Assembly: GCA_037954665.1 (NCBI GenBank)
Contig: JBBMOL010000013.1
Location: 682,001 to 746,000 of the forward strand
DNA length: 64,000 nt
Direction of reading: 5' to 3'
Origin: Laguncularia racemosa
Taxonomy: Eukaryota; Streptophyta; Magnoliopsida; Myrtales; Combretaceae
Part shown: positions 48,350-60,400 of the stretch, in pieces
How the letters are laid out: each line of letters begins with the position of its first letter
How positions within the stretch are numbered: the first letter of the stretch is position 1
The notes under the pieces: generated by a model
Database searches by the model: none
Told to the model about the DNA's origin: nothing
What the model saw: only the letters and a program-made list of their open reading frames with translations
Made by a program: the position numbers and the translations under genes

Positions 48350-51300
48350 AAAAGAGAGTAGGGAATGAGCCACAATGACTCAATATAAAATAACCAAGCA
48401 TATTCTTGCATGTTACGCATATTTAGATCTAATACATTAGTATAAATTTATTAAGTGATTTAAATTAAAGTGAGACAAATGGTACAAGAGTATTCATAAC
48501 TTCAGATACTCTTGGGAATGAAAGGGGTCTAATCCTACTTGATAGGCATCATGAGCCTATCACGGCATATCTAGCTATTGTGATCAAAACCATAATCGAT
48601 ACTAAAACCATCAATCGATATAAAAGTAGTTTGCTTTAAATGTTAGGCTTGCCATCCATTCTTAACATTTCGTACAAGACCCACACTCTATACAGTGTCC
48701 GGTTGACTTTTCTCCACTTCCATGATCACTTCATATGAGTATTAACCTTATCAATTACTTGTTGCACCATCTTTGTGGTTTAGATACCTAACTATCATAT
48801 CATCCTAATATTATGAATTGCAGTCTAGAACTTAGTTTAAGGGTGTCACCCATTGGAGTAGGTGACCATGCATAATCAATATTACAGAAACTTAGATCGA
48901 GTTTAAATATTAATCATTTTAATTATCTTATATTTAATACTTACCACATAACTATTTCATATTTGCAATCCATAAGCCATCGCAAACCATCAATCAAAAG
49001 ATTCCTCCAGCTCAAATAGATATTTATACGCAATTAGAAACATAATTAACATTGATTAGTATTTATGTAAATTAAATTAATTTGATTAATTATGCTTACC
49101 AATTCAATTAGAGTTTAACTACCATTTAAGCTTATTAGGTTTAACTTAGTTTGCAAATAAGTATAACTCTTTAGGCTAGTGAGCTCATGTAGTATATCTA
49201 CGTAAGCATACAATTTTAGCCCAATTACAATTTTCTAATTAATTGATTATTGATTCGACTTATTAATTAAACTAGTTCAAATGTTGTGAACTAATTAAGA
49301 TTAGATTAAACCGATTGTGGATAATTAAACTCAGCTCATCTTTTACAGTTTTGACCCTGATATAATTAATTTTAATTTATTAATTAATTTTATTTTTCTT
49401 AAATTTAAGGTTAAAATTGGTTTAAGTGAGCCAATCCGGAGGAAACCGGTTTGGTTCGATGGAACCAAATTTGGACTGGTTCGATCCTCCCCAAGGGGTG
49501 GCCTAGTCCTTTACATTATTTTCCTAAATAAATTATTTATTAAAAGGCCCAATTTGTTTATTAGATGTATTATGATTTTTACGTTAAAAAATTATAAGTT
49601 AAGCCCATAAGCATCTTTAGGAAATGATTACTATACTCACAAAGGTCAAATGAATTCTTAGAACAATCTTGATCTAAAACTTTAACTTCTTGTTGGGTAA
49701 AAATAGTTTTGATATTGATAAAATACTTTATGAGATTCTAATCTCAAAGTAAATATTTACATAAAAAAGTGATTAGCTCAAATCTCATTTAAAAACACGT
49801 CCTTGACGATTTTAGATGAAAAAATTAGATCAAGCTTGAATTTCATAAAGAATGGTTTAAATATCATGAAAAACACAAAAACATATTTAAAGGCATTCAA
49901 ATATAAATTAGTATGTCAAATAGTGCGTTAACTCATTTAAACAAATTCTATCTTTAAATCAATCATCATAATGCATTAAACATACTAAAAAATGAACATT
50001 CAATCATGAATTTTTCATATTTATCAACTTCATCACACAACATTCAAGTTCCATTAAATTTACTATAATTTAGGATTAATTAACAAAATTTTGAGAATTC
50101 GTTTTCCTTACACATACTTTACAAAATCAAGCATAACTCACTCATTTCAACTCCAAATAATATCAAACAAAAACGAATTGATTCCTATATCATTTCTCTA
50201 TCAATTTCTTTAAAATTTTTCAGATTTTATGCAGATTAAACATTCCTAAACTACTACAACTTTTCAATTATGAATCACAACTTCAAAATATTATATCTTA
50301 TTTATTTTAGCTTCAAATTACTTTAAACTAAAGCTAAATCTTTCTAAATCTCATCTTATTTTCAAATCAACACTTTAACTTAATTTTAAAATCAAATTAT
50401 CACCTCAATTTTTCATATTATTTCCAAAAATGAATTAAAAATTTCAGCTCACCTATCTATGCTCATTTCTTCATTAATTATCATCATTCTAATTCCTTAC
50501 TTCTTATTATCATTCTCAAATTAAAATTTACCGATGATCACTTATTCTAAAATATCAAAAAAATATTTTTAATGTTCTAAATATCCATTTAACATCATTA
50601 TATTCAACCATAACAAAATTACATCCATAAAACTGATTTTATCTTCAATAATACATTCTAATTAATTGTACATCTTTCTAATACACCAATTACTCATTTC
50701 TTATCATTAGTTCACCACAATTAATTAAGAACACACTTAAACCCATAACCATCTCCACGTCAAACAGAGCATCTCCATGATCAACAATTCACAAGGATCC
50801 TAAACACTTATCCAGATCCATTACAAAATTAACCAATCAACTAATTAATAGCAAATTATCATAATTTAACAAATTAAATATTAACCACACACACATACAT
50901 ATCACACACCACATATACATATACCCATACCCATTTTCATTTAAATTATCCATCAATAATAGTTCAAATTTTAAATTAAATAAGAGATTTAGTACTAACC
51001 ATATTCTTTAGCACTTAAAACCTTCTAATACTTCTTGAATTTCTAGATTTGACTTCCAACACTAAATTCATCTTCACAAACGAAAAATTACCTATTAACA
51101 TTTTTACAAAACTTATAGATTGATCGATGTTTTACAACATATCTTAATCTCAAATACCGTTACCTTGCTCCCTTAAACCTCAATACTCTGATGGAACTTC
51201 TACCTTGCAAAAATAACAAATAAAAAACTAAATCAATGCACTAAACTATAGATCGAATGAATCTAAATAATATATCTAAATTCCAAACTTAAATTCTAAT

Positions 51301-51770
51301 CCTTACCAACTATGTATATCACATTTAGACTTGGAATGAAACTCTACTACTTGATTCTTCAACTTATTGATTCAATTCTTTGCATAAATCTATAATTAAC
51401 TTGATATTAGAGTATTTGAGTTTCGAAATCAAAATTCAACTTATTCTAAATCCACTTCTTGCCTAAATTTGATCTAATACTATTGATTTGAGCTTGTTTT
51501 CCTCTCTTTGAAATTGTAAGTATAATGTGTGAATTTAATTGAAAGGGAAATAAGAGGAATTCAACAAGATGGAAAGAAGGGAGAGAGAGAGGTGGAGACA
51601 AAAGAGAGAAGGAGGATTGAGAGGGTTATGAGAAAGATTGAATGGAAGAGAGAGAATGAGAGGAAAAAAAATGAGAGTTCTAGAAAGCATTTGCCCTTAA
51701 ATATTAACTCTTATTAGCATTTGCCCTTAATTACTCTTAAACCCTTCCCTTCGCTAACTCTTTAGTATTT
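48350..51770. other. Decayed repeat-rich stretch, possible gypsy LTR relics
   Basis: No genes. Segments at 48490-48780 (TACAAGACCCACACTCTATACAG) and 49410-49500 (GAAACCGGTTTGGTTCG) resemble phrases common in plant LTRs. A purine-rich tract at 51540-51680 gives an artefactual Glu/Arg/Lys frame. The phrase GCATTTGCCCTTAA is duplicated about 31 bp apart at 51687 and 51718. I could not define element ends. Confidence 0.3.
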
Positions 51771-52049
51771 GAGAGCAATTTAGATAATTGAATTTAAAAT
51801 GTCTAACTTATATTAATCACTATTCTACTCATACCAAATAATATCATATTTACACTTCCAAAATTTTAGTTTAACCTCCTCATTCCACTTAATCAATTCA
51901 TTTGAATTCAATTGATATATTTTTTATTTTTTATTATTTTTTGTTGACTTTGGATATTTCAGATTTCAATCATTATTATAGTAATAATTAGAAAAAATTT
52001 CCCATAATTTGTAAATGAAATAAATATATATTATATATTAAATGTCCAC

Positions 52050-52260
52050 GTTTGTAAATATGCAATTCCACTTTCTTAAAATCAGAATCGCATTCTATTT
52101 TAAAGCTGGAATTGAAAATTTCAAGTAATTGTGATTCTAGTTACTTAAAATGTATTCAAATATGAGAAAACGAAATAAAATCCAAAATTACAATTCCATT
52201 CTAAGTCTATTCCAATATATTAAATATAATATTATATTTCAATTTATTTCATATTAAATT
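52050..52260. mobile_element. MITE, GGAATGGAATT family, partial copy C
   Basis: Carries AATTCCACTTTCTTAAAATCAGAATCGCATTC and, towards the right, ACAATTCCATTCTAAGTCTATTCC. These match the style and order of copies A and B. The ends are eroded. Confidence 0.4.
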
Positions 52261-52269
52261 ATTTTTATA

Positions 52270-54100
52270 AACCAAGTGTGACAATTTATTTTTTATTGGT
52301 TTTCTTCTCTACATAAGGATCTACGCATTGTACTCCTCCTAAGTGATATTGTTAGCATACATTTTTGTCATCATTCGATGTCTCTTTCGAGACAAACTTT
52401 TTCCTTTCTTTCTACTGCATTGTTTATATGGTAAAATTTTTTATCAGTAAGTATTTGAATAAGTAGGAAGTGAATATCAATGATATTTAAATATATATTA
52501 GTAATAGTAAATAAATTAAAAATATATTATTTATATTTTTATAATTTAAAATTTTATTAATATTTATTTTCTATTAATTTATTAACATAGCATGGGACAT
52601 GTTAGTAGCTTTTCTCTTCTTCCATGTTCTTTATATATATATTTTTATTACCAAATATTTATATAATTACTTTTTCTCTTCGTTTCCACTTTCGTTAATA
52701 GTGAAGGCATTAGGTTCCTCACAATCTATTAAACGCCTCACTTGTGTCTTCTTCCTATGTTTCCCCTACATCCATCTCTTCCACGACACTTAAGTGCTCT
52801 TTCCTTTATATCTTTCATTGCTTTTATACAATGTTGGAGAAATATGCTAAAATAAGTTAAACAAATCGAAATAAAAGGAAAAAAAAATTGTGATGAAAGA
52901 ATTTGAGTGAAAAAATTTTCTTTGTGTATTTTGGAATAGCCTCGAAAAAAGAGTAGATAGAATTTAGAAAGAAAAAATTTTCTTAAAAAAAAAAGAAAAA
53001 AATCATTTCTTAGAATTGAAAGGAAAATTAATTTAATTATTTGGATATATTTTAAATGCGAAAACAATTTCAAATTTCGAGACCTTTATTGGTACTATAA
53101 CAAACTTAAGAATATACATAATTAACTTTCTCTCCTAATTTCCCCCCCCTTCCCATTCCTTTTTTATCCAAACAATTTTTTTCCCCTTTTTCTTTTGTCT
53201 TTAATTTCTTCTTTTTACTTTCTTTCATTGCTAATTATTTCCTTATTTCGAAACATAGTGTGCCTAGGTGGATTTCGCAAATTTTGGGTTAATATTTATA
53301 TGGCTAATTAACGAAATTCTTTAATCCAAAAATACTATGAGGTTTTATTTTTTTGCCCAAAAAACTATAAAGTTTAGTACAATAAAAGTAAAACGTAAAG
53401 TAGAGCGACTAGTATAAAGTAATGTAGAAGGTGCAATAAATATACCAGTAATTTACTCTTATTAAATATTATATTTAATTCAATTTTGATAATATTCAAT
53501 TGAAATTTAAAAAATAGTTTTATTTTATCAAGTTGGCATTGATATGAAGATGTATAAATTTTTTCCCCCTTTTCCCTGTACTCGCGACAATGCCATAGGT
53601 TAAAATACAGATGTAGAATAACAAAAGTGAGAAAAGTTAGTAGATATTAATAAAAATTGAGCAGTGACCGTGATAAAGTTTAAAGTTGAAATGCAAAAAT
53701 AAGAAGAAAAAAAATAATATACGGTAGATTCAATGATTCTGTTTTAACGTTGGGGTAGTAGCCTTTTCATACACAGGCACAGAATCAGAATGGGTTCCCA
53801 AGGATTTCATTCTATTATTTATGTTTAAAAATATTTTTAAAAAGCAGCTTTTAAAATATATTCTATTTCATTATATTTTAATTAATTTTATTTTAAATTA
53901 TTTTTATATATTAAACATGACAATTATCCTTGCTGTTGTATTTCATAAAAAATAATAAATAATAAATTTTTTAAATATAAAAAATTATATATTCGATAAA
54001 AATTAAATATTTATCTTTATATTATTTAAATAATAAAATTTAGAGATGCTGTAGTTGATTTTACTATTTATCATTCCCTATCTTTCTGTTACAAATTTTT
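52270..54100. other. AT-rich intergenic stretch, no gene seen
   Basis: Poly-A/T-rich. The minus-strand frame at 52738-53073 is Phe/Lys-rich low complexity. Confidence 0.55.
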
Positions 54101-54129
54101 TATTTTATTTAATTTAAAATTGTTTATGT

Positions 54130-54453
54130 TGACCGAAAGTGAAAGCAGCATGTGGTTCTCACTTCCTAGTTTAAGCTCTATTCAACAACCACAAGATTAC
54201 AAGATTACTCCACCGCCCTCTCAGCCATACAATACGAATCCCTGTCTGTCTCTCTCTTCTCTAACTACTTTCAGTTACTAGTGGGACTGCTTTCCATTCT
54301 ATTCCCATGGCTCCATAGAAGAAAATCTAGTTCGTTTACAACAATTTAGAAACAACAAAAAGAACTTCTTCAAGAAATATAATCTTATTGACCACAAATA
54401 ACAAGGTTTTGATAATTTCCATTTTAGCTTAAATTCCATCGCCGCCGTACGTG
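54130..54453 (+). promoter_or_regulatory. Promoter and 5' UTR region of the ABC1-like gene
   Basis: The sequence just upstream of the ATG changes from AT-rich to mixed composition with a CT-rich patch (CTGTCTGTCTCTCTCTTCTC, about 54241-54260) that looks like a leader. I chose the ATG at 54454 because the frame upstream is not open for long and coding-like GC content begins there. Confidence 0.4.
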
Positions 54454-57400
54454 ATGACGGCACTAGCGGCGGCGCTGCCGTTACCCGCGGCTTCTCTCTC
54501 CATCACAAGAGGTTTCAAGCGAAATCAAGTTCGCGCTATCGGGAACTTCAGTCACTTCAGTGAAGTGGTGAAGAAGGACGTGAGTTTTCTAAAGAAGAAG
54601 ATAAGTAGGGGCATTGAGTGGGCGAATGAAACGTTTCGAATCCCGGAGGTTAAGAGAAGCGTAGATGATGTGTTGTGGCTTAGAGTCTTAGAAGATAGAG
54701 AATATTCGGAGAAGATGGAGGGTCAGAGTTCGAATCCCTGGCCTCGGCCTTCATACCGAGGTGATTATAATGTTTATATGTAATTTATTAGATATGTGAT
54801 ATCTGATGTGGTGTAGTAGCTTGAAATTGGCAATTGGCAATTGTTTTGTTTGGTTTCCACCATTTACATGCTGCCGCCTAATTAGAAAAAGGAACGTGTT
54901 AATTGATCATTACATGTGCATCGGTAAAAAAGGTCATTTTGTGTAATAATATGTGTGCATGGAGCTTATTGTTCTTAAAGTGATAATGTTTATGCATTAT
55001 GAGGCATATGTGGTATTAGTGGGATACTAGGATGAGACTGTGAAGGTGGAGTATGAGGAAAGAGATTGGAATGGTTGGTATGTTTGAGAATGAGTGAAGT
55101 GCCAGGGTTACGGTCATGAGAGGACATTTTCTATTTAAAGGGGGAAAAAAAACGATTATGATTTAAAGCACTAGGTGATTGCATGAAAATCTAGCTAATG
55201 AATTGGAAGGGGAATGCACAATTTTATTTATTGATCTGATTTTTATAGAAATCATAGTTCAGCTGTGTTGTATAAGAATGTCATTTCACTATGATGCTAA
55301 TTACATTCTAAAGGAGGCAAACAAGTGCTTTAGACCTTTTATCATGAAGGAATCAAGCCTAGTTAATGCAAGGAAGTGATTGCCAATTATGAATGTCGAA
55401 TTGTATTTAATTCTCTGTATTTGAAATTTAATATTTGCTTTTCAAGATTAAGAGAAAAAAAAAAAAGAGTTAAGGTGCTGCACCAATAGCACTGGGTTAG
55501 CTAGGCATGATCTCTATCTTGAACGTTTGATTTTTAGCAAATCTCATTTTGATGCAAGTTGTGGATAAGGCCTAGAGGCCCATAGGTCCCCCATTGGACG
55601 AATATAGATGAGGAAAGTTAAGGGGAAATAGATTCCAATAGTTAGTGGATAGTAAGGTGGAGTCTGTTTGTAAGTAACTGTCCTCATTGGGCAATGCGGC
55701 AAGGGTGACTTGTGTTATAGGGAATGTTAGTAGCAGTAGCCAGATAGGAAGATTCATATTGGCATTTGTTAAATATTTTGATTGCATAATGACAGAGAAT
55801 TTGCTCTTGGAGACTAACTTCTACATTAAAATTTAGTCTTATTCTTTTCCTTCTCTCTGTAATCAATAGAAAACTAGCCTCTATCATATCATATTTCCTA
55901 TTGATGTTCATGGCCTCCACCTTCCCTTCCTGTTGGTGGTTCGGTTTTAGATTCATTTGTCTTTAACTATATGTTCAGTTAGGGTTAATAGCTATTTCAT
56001 ATAAAGTTGATATTATGATGTTTAGTTGAATTTTAGACCCTGAATAGCTACTCTTAATGAATTATTGTTACCCAAAATATTGAATAGTAATTTATATTTT
56101 CAATTCATGAATTACTATTTAATAGCTCATTTATTATTTTTTTCATAAATGTCTTATCCTTATAAGTTGTATTGAGTTTGTATTGGTTATGGAAGGTAGA
56201 GAAGGTTAGTGATTTTAGGGTATAATGGACAATTTATTTTTTATTCCTATCTTCATTTTTATGTTAACTAAATAAAGTAATTGATGTGTAATAATTATCA
56301 TATATTTATTCAGTTCCTATTAACGGGCCGTAAGTCTAGGTTTCTATCTTCCCCCACCCCCACGGCAACAACACTCCCCCCCAGGCCGTGGGTCTTCAAG
56401 CTAGTAGTGAACTTTATGTCTTTTTTTATCCTTCTCTGTCCTTTTCCTTATGGGATATTTATCCCTCATCATGGCATTATCTTTTTTAAATTTTAACTCC
56501 ACAATGAACTAATGTAAAAGATTAAGCTTGAATTGATGTGGGCTTCTATATTTCATATTAAACAATCCCCTTGTAAGTTGAGACTTTTGTAATGAAGTTG
56601 ATGAAGTGAACAACTTAATTAAATAGGGTTTGAAGAGTGGCATGGATTTGAGCTCAAGACTTTTTCTCCAATAATATATTAAGTTTTAGCTCTACAAATT
56701 GCTAATCTAAGTTGTGAGCTTTTATATTTTGCACTTAATACTCATAACTGTTAGTACTAGGCTTGTCATAGTCACACATGGGCAGAGGTTTTGAGGAAAA
56801 TAAAATCGAGAGGTCTCACATTAAAACTAAGAGAATCGATTGATTATTGAATAAGCAGCCATGCTAAGTTTCTCCTCTTCTTAAAGATTGTCATGCTATG
56901 GGGGGGGGGGGGGTTGCATTATGAGTGTGAGTGTAGAAAGCATTTAATCTCTAACTTTCTCTCTTGACGTTTTTACTGAGGATTAGCTCATCATGGTTCC
57001 AACTCCTTTCTTTATACTTTTGGCAATGTTTTTACTAGGGATTGGCTCGTTGTGGCCCAACTCCTTTCTTTATATGTTTGGCAACATTTTTGACCTAGGG
57101 TAAGCTCATCATGTTGAAAAGCATTCCCTGTTGTTTGTCTGGTGGGTGTCACTGTTACTTTCTTCTTATCCATGGGATTTTCCTGATGGGATTTTATCTC
57201 GTATGAGCTGCCTCCTAATTGCATTAGAAGAAAAGCTAAAACATGAATCCAGTTCTTGGAGTCATCTTCATTTCAATTCTTCAAGGCCATCAAGTTTTTC
57301 TTTTTTAAATGGCTTTTAATTTACTTGTCCCTTGCCAATGAAAATTTGTGCCAGTCTGTTGCCGGAGACCTGTAAATCATGTTGATTAGGAATTGAGCAG

Positions 57401-60400
57401 CTAAGAAAAAGAGATAGAAATGATATGCCATGTAAATGTTGACTATGCTAATATCAACTACTTACCAAATGAAGTTTTTGTCATTTGGTCATAGCACTCT
57501 CTTGTTTGGATTTGTTCATGGTGCTATGCTGCTTTTAAGTGGTATTAATTGTGATTTCTGACATCTTGTCACAGAACTTTCTGGGCTAGATTTACTCATG
57601 GCTGATCTCAAAGCCTTGGAGGCCTACGTTCTTTATTTTTATTACATATCCAGGAAGTGGTCTAAGCCTCTTCCTGAAGTATATGATCCAGAAGAAGTTG
57701 AAGATTATTTTGGCTGCAGGCCTCATATAGTGGCCCTCCGACTTCTTGAGGTAGTTTTCTTGCCTTCATTATATATAACACCGTGACAATGATCACTTGT
57801 GGATTCCTTGTTTTAATGTAACATAAAATGGCTATTTTAAATTACAATGCTCACTATAATGTGCTATTTCTAATTTGAGTAGAATATGTTCCAATGCATA
57901 TAAAATTTTCCTTGTAGAAAATATACCCACCTGAGGGCGAGCATTAGCAACTGGTTAAGTTGTTCTCTTAATGACTGAAAGGTCATGAATTTGATGCAAG
58001 GACACAGCCTCTTTGCGAAATTCGATGGTAAGGCTGTGTACAAAAAGACCATCCTCCCCATAACCAATCTGGTTGGGAAGTGCTTCACCTCACTGGGATA
58101 TGCTAATTTTATAAATATACCTAATTTCTATCTGTTTGATGAATTCCTTCTTCCAAAGTGTCTAGTTTCTTCCTCCTTTTATATATTCTTTTACATATAA
58201 GCTATCAATTTTAAGGACGTTGTCTAGCCTTATTTGCTTATATATTTATATTTGGGTTAGTATAGAATGTTTTGTCTTGATGAGAACATCAAAATCGAGG
58301 ATGTGAAAGTCCATCCCTGACTCTGGGGAGAAACAAGGGAAGAAGCAAGGAAACTTCAACAATAAAGGATACCTTTGAGTTTTTCTTGCAGAGGGGCCAA
58401 CAGGATCCCCGGTACTTAAAGTTTATTTTTGTGGGTTTTGACATGAAGTTCTTTATATATTTATTTAATGTACTTCTGCTGAAAAATCTACTCTATGGTA
58501 TTTAAGTGGGGTCATAATAGGTATGCTCCATTTGATTATTCTCCAATATATGTACTTTGTGTTGATTGTGGAAGATAGTTTTCATCTTTGATTCGGTTGG
58601 TTGATTCATCTATATGACCATTGGTGGGTTTGTTGGCTTCCCTTTTCATTTCAAGGGGTCATTCCTTTTTGACTGCATAAGCTTGACATTGTTGTGTTAT
58701 GATTAGGTTTTCACCTCGTTTGCTGCTGCAGCAGTCAAGATTCGAACAACAGGAATTACAAACTTCTTAGGATCATCATCAGATAAGCATGCTAATGGTC
58801 AAAATTCCCAGTACAGTTTTGGGTTGATTTTGAAAGAGACAATGTTGAATTTGGGACCAACCTTCATTAAAGGTATCTACTATCATTAAATGCTTTACAG
58901 CTCTTCATATTATTTGCAGCCATTGTTTACCTGTGTTTATATTCTTTTTTCTCTGTATTACCTTCTAAGTATCACATGCTGTGAATTTTTATTTCTTCCT
59001 GCAGTCACAAGATTGCCAATGTGCTGATTTCATACCTTTGCTTGCTGATGCAGTTGGGCAGTCTCTTTCAACAAGGCCTGATATAATTGGTACTGATATA
59101 TCAAAGGTCAGATAGAGTTCTCTTGCTAGTGTTAACATGTCAAGCTTAGTTCACATCATATTGATGCTTGAATGTGCTGTTTCTTTTCATTCTACATCAC
59201 TGGATTTGATATACTTTGCACTGTGTTTATACAGTTGAAAGATGTAAATAATTGTTCATGATGGAGCATTGTCTATTTTGCATTTGATATACTCTGCACT
59301 ATGTTTACTGTTTTTTTGTGTCTTATAGCTTTAAATCGTTTCAAATGTTCACTTGTATGTTGTTGTTGTTCATTTCATCTAATGTTTCCCTTTGCTTTTT
59401 CATGTTCCTTTTCTTGAATATATGTTTGCTGTTGCAGGCTCTTTCTGAGTTGCATGACCAAATTCCTCCTTTTCCAAGGACCATAGCCATGCAGATTATT
59501 GAGGAAGATCTGTGTTCCTCTCTTGAGTCTGTCTTTAGCTACATCTCTAAGGAACCTGTAGCAGCAGCATCATTTGGCCAGGTGATCCTTTACTGGGTGA
59601 CTGTTGTTAAAGCTTTCGTTTTTTTCCCCAGCTCTGCCTACCAGATGCATATATTCTTTTGTTTTTTGTTTGTGAAATAGTAAGATTTTTATGGGTAAAT
59701 AAGTAATTCATTAAATTCAAGAAGGATGTACAGCCGTCAATAGATGGAAGGGTTTACATCACAGCTACTCCAAAAACAAAAAGAGTAATAAAAACACTGC
59801 AAAACGAAACTAAACTCTTTTCAAGCTTCAAGAGAGAGTAGCTTAGGTGGCAATTTGGTTGGCTATAGACTTTGTTGTGGGAGAGCGTTTCCAATATGAA
59901 CTTTGTTATGAACCCTCCAAATACAATAGACCGCAGCAGCCAAAGATGACCTCCAAACTTGGATCATGGAGTTTGACAATCCAGCAGTTGCCACAAGTCC
60001 AGCACTTGTTCCTTGCTAGTTCTTGAAAGAGTGAGGGCATTGGAGTTTGTCAGTTGTCACACACCAAGAACCAGACTTGGGAGGAATATTGGCAATCAAA
60101 GAAGTGATGTGCATGGTTCTCCAAGCCTTGCGGACAAAGGTAATAGAAGGTTGAACTTGTTAATCCCCAGGTATTCAATCTGTGAAGAGTTGTGAGCTTT
60201 CCTAACCATGCTAGCCACAACATAAACGAATGTATTGGTATTGTTGTCTTGTTTGAATCTTATGCCACTAGACACATGGTCTTGGAGGTGCTAAGGACTC
60301 ATATCCACTTTTTATGGTATATTTACCTGACCAAGAGTGGATCCACCTTAAGAGATCAGGTTGGGATGGATTTAGCTGGATGGTGGAGGGTATTCGAAAA

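Noticed and set aside
51529..51717. Glu/Arg/Lys-rich 62-codon frame
   Set aside because: It comes from a purine-rich simple tract with no start context or domain.
54724..54740. tRNA-like B-box (GTTCGAATCCCTGG)
   Set aside because: It lies inside coding exon 1 of the ABC1-like gene and no cloverleaf can be drawn around it.
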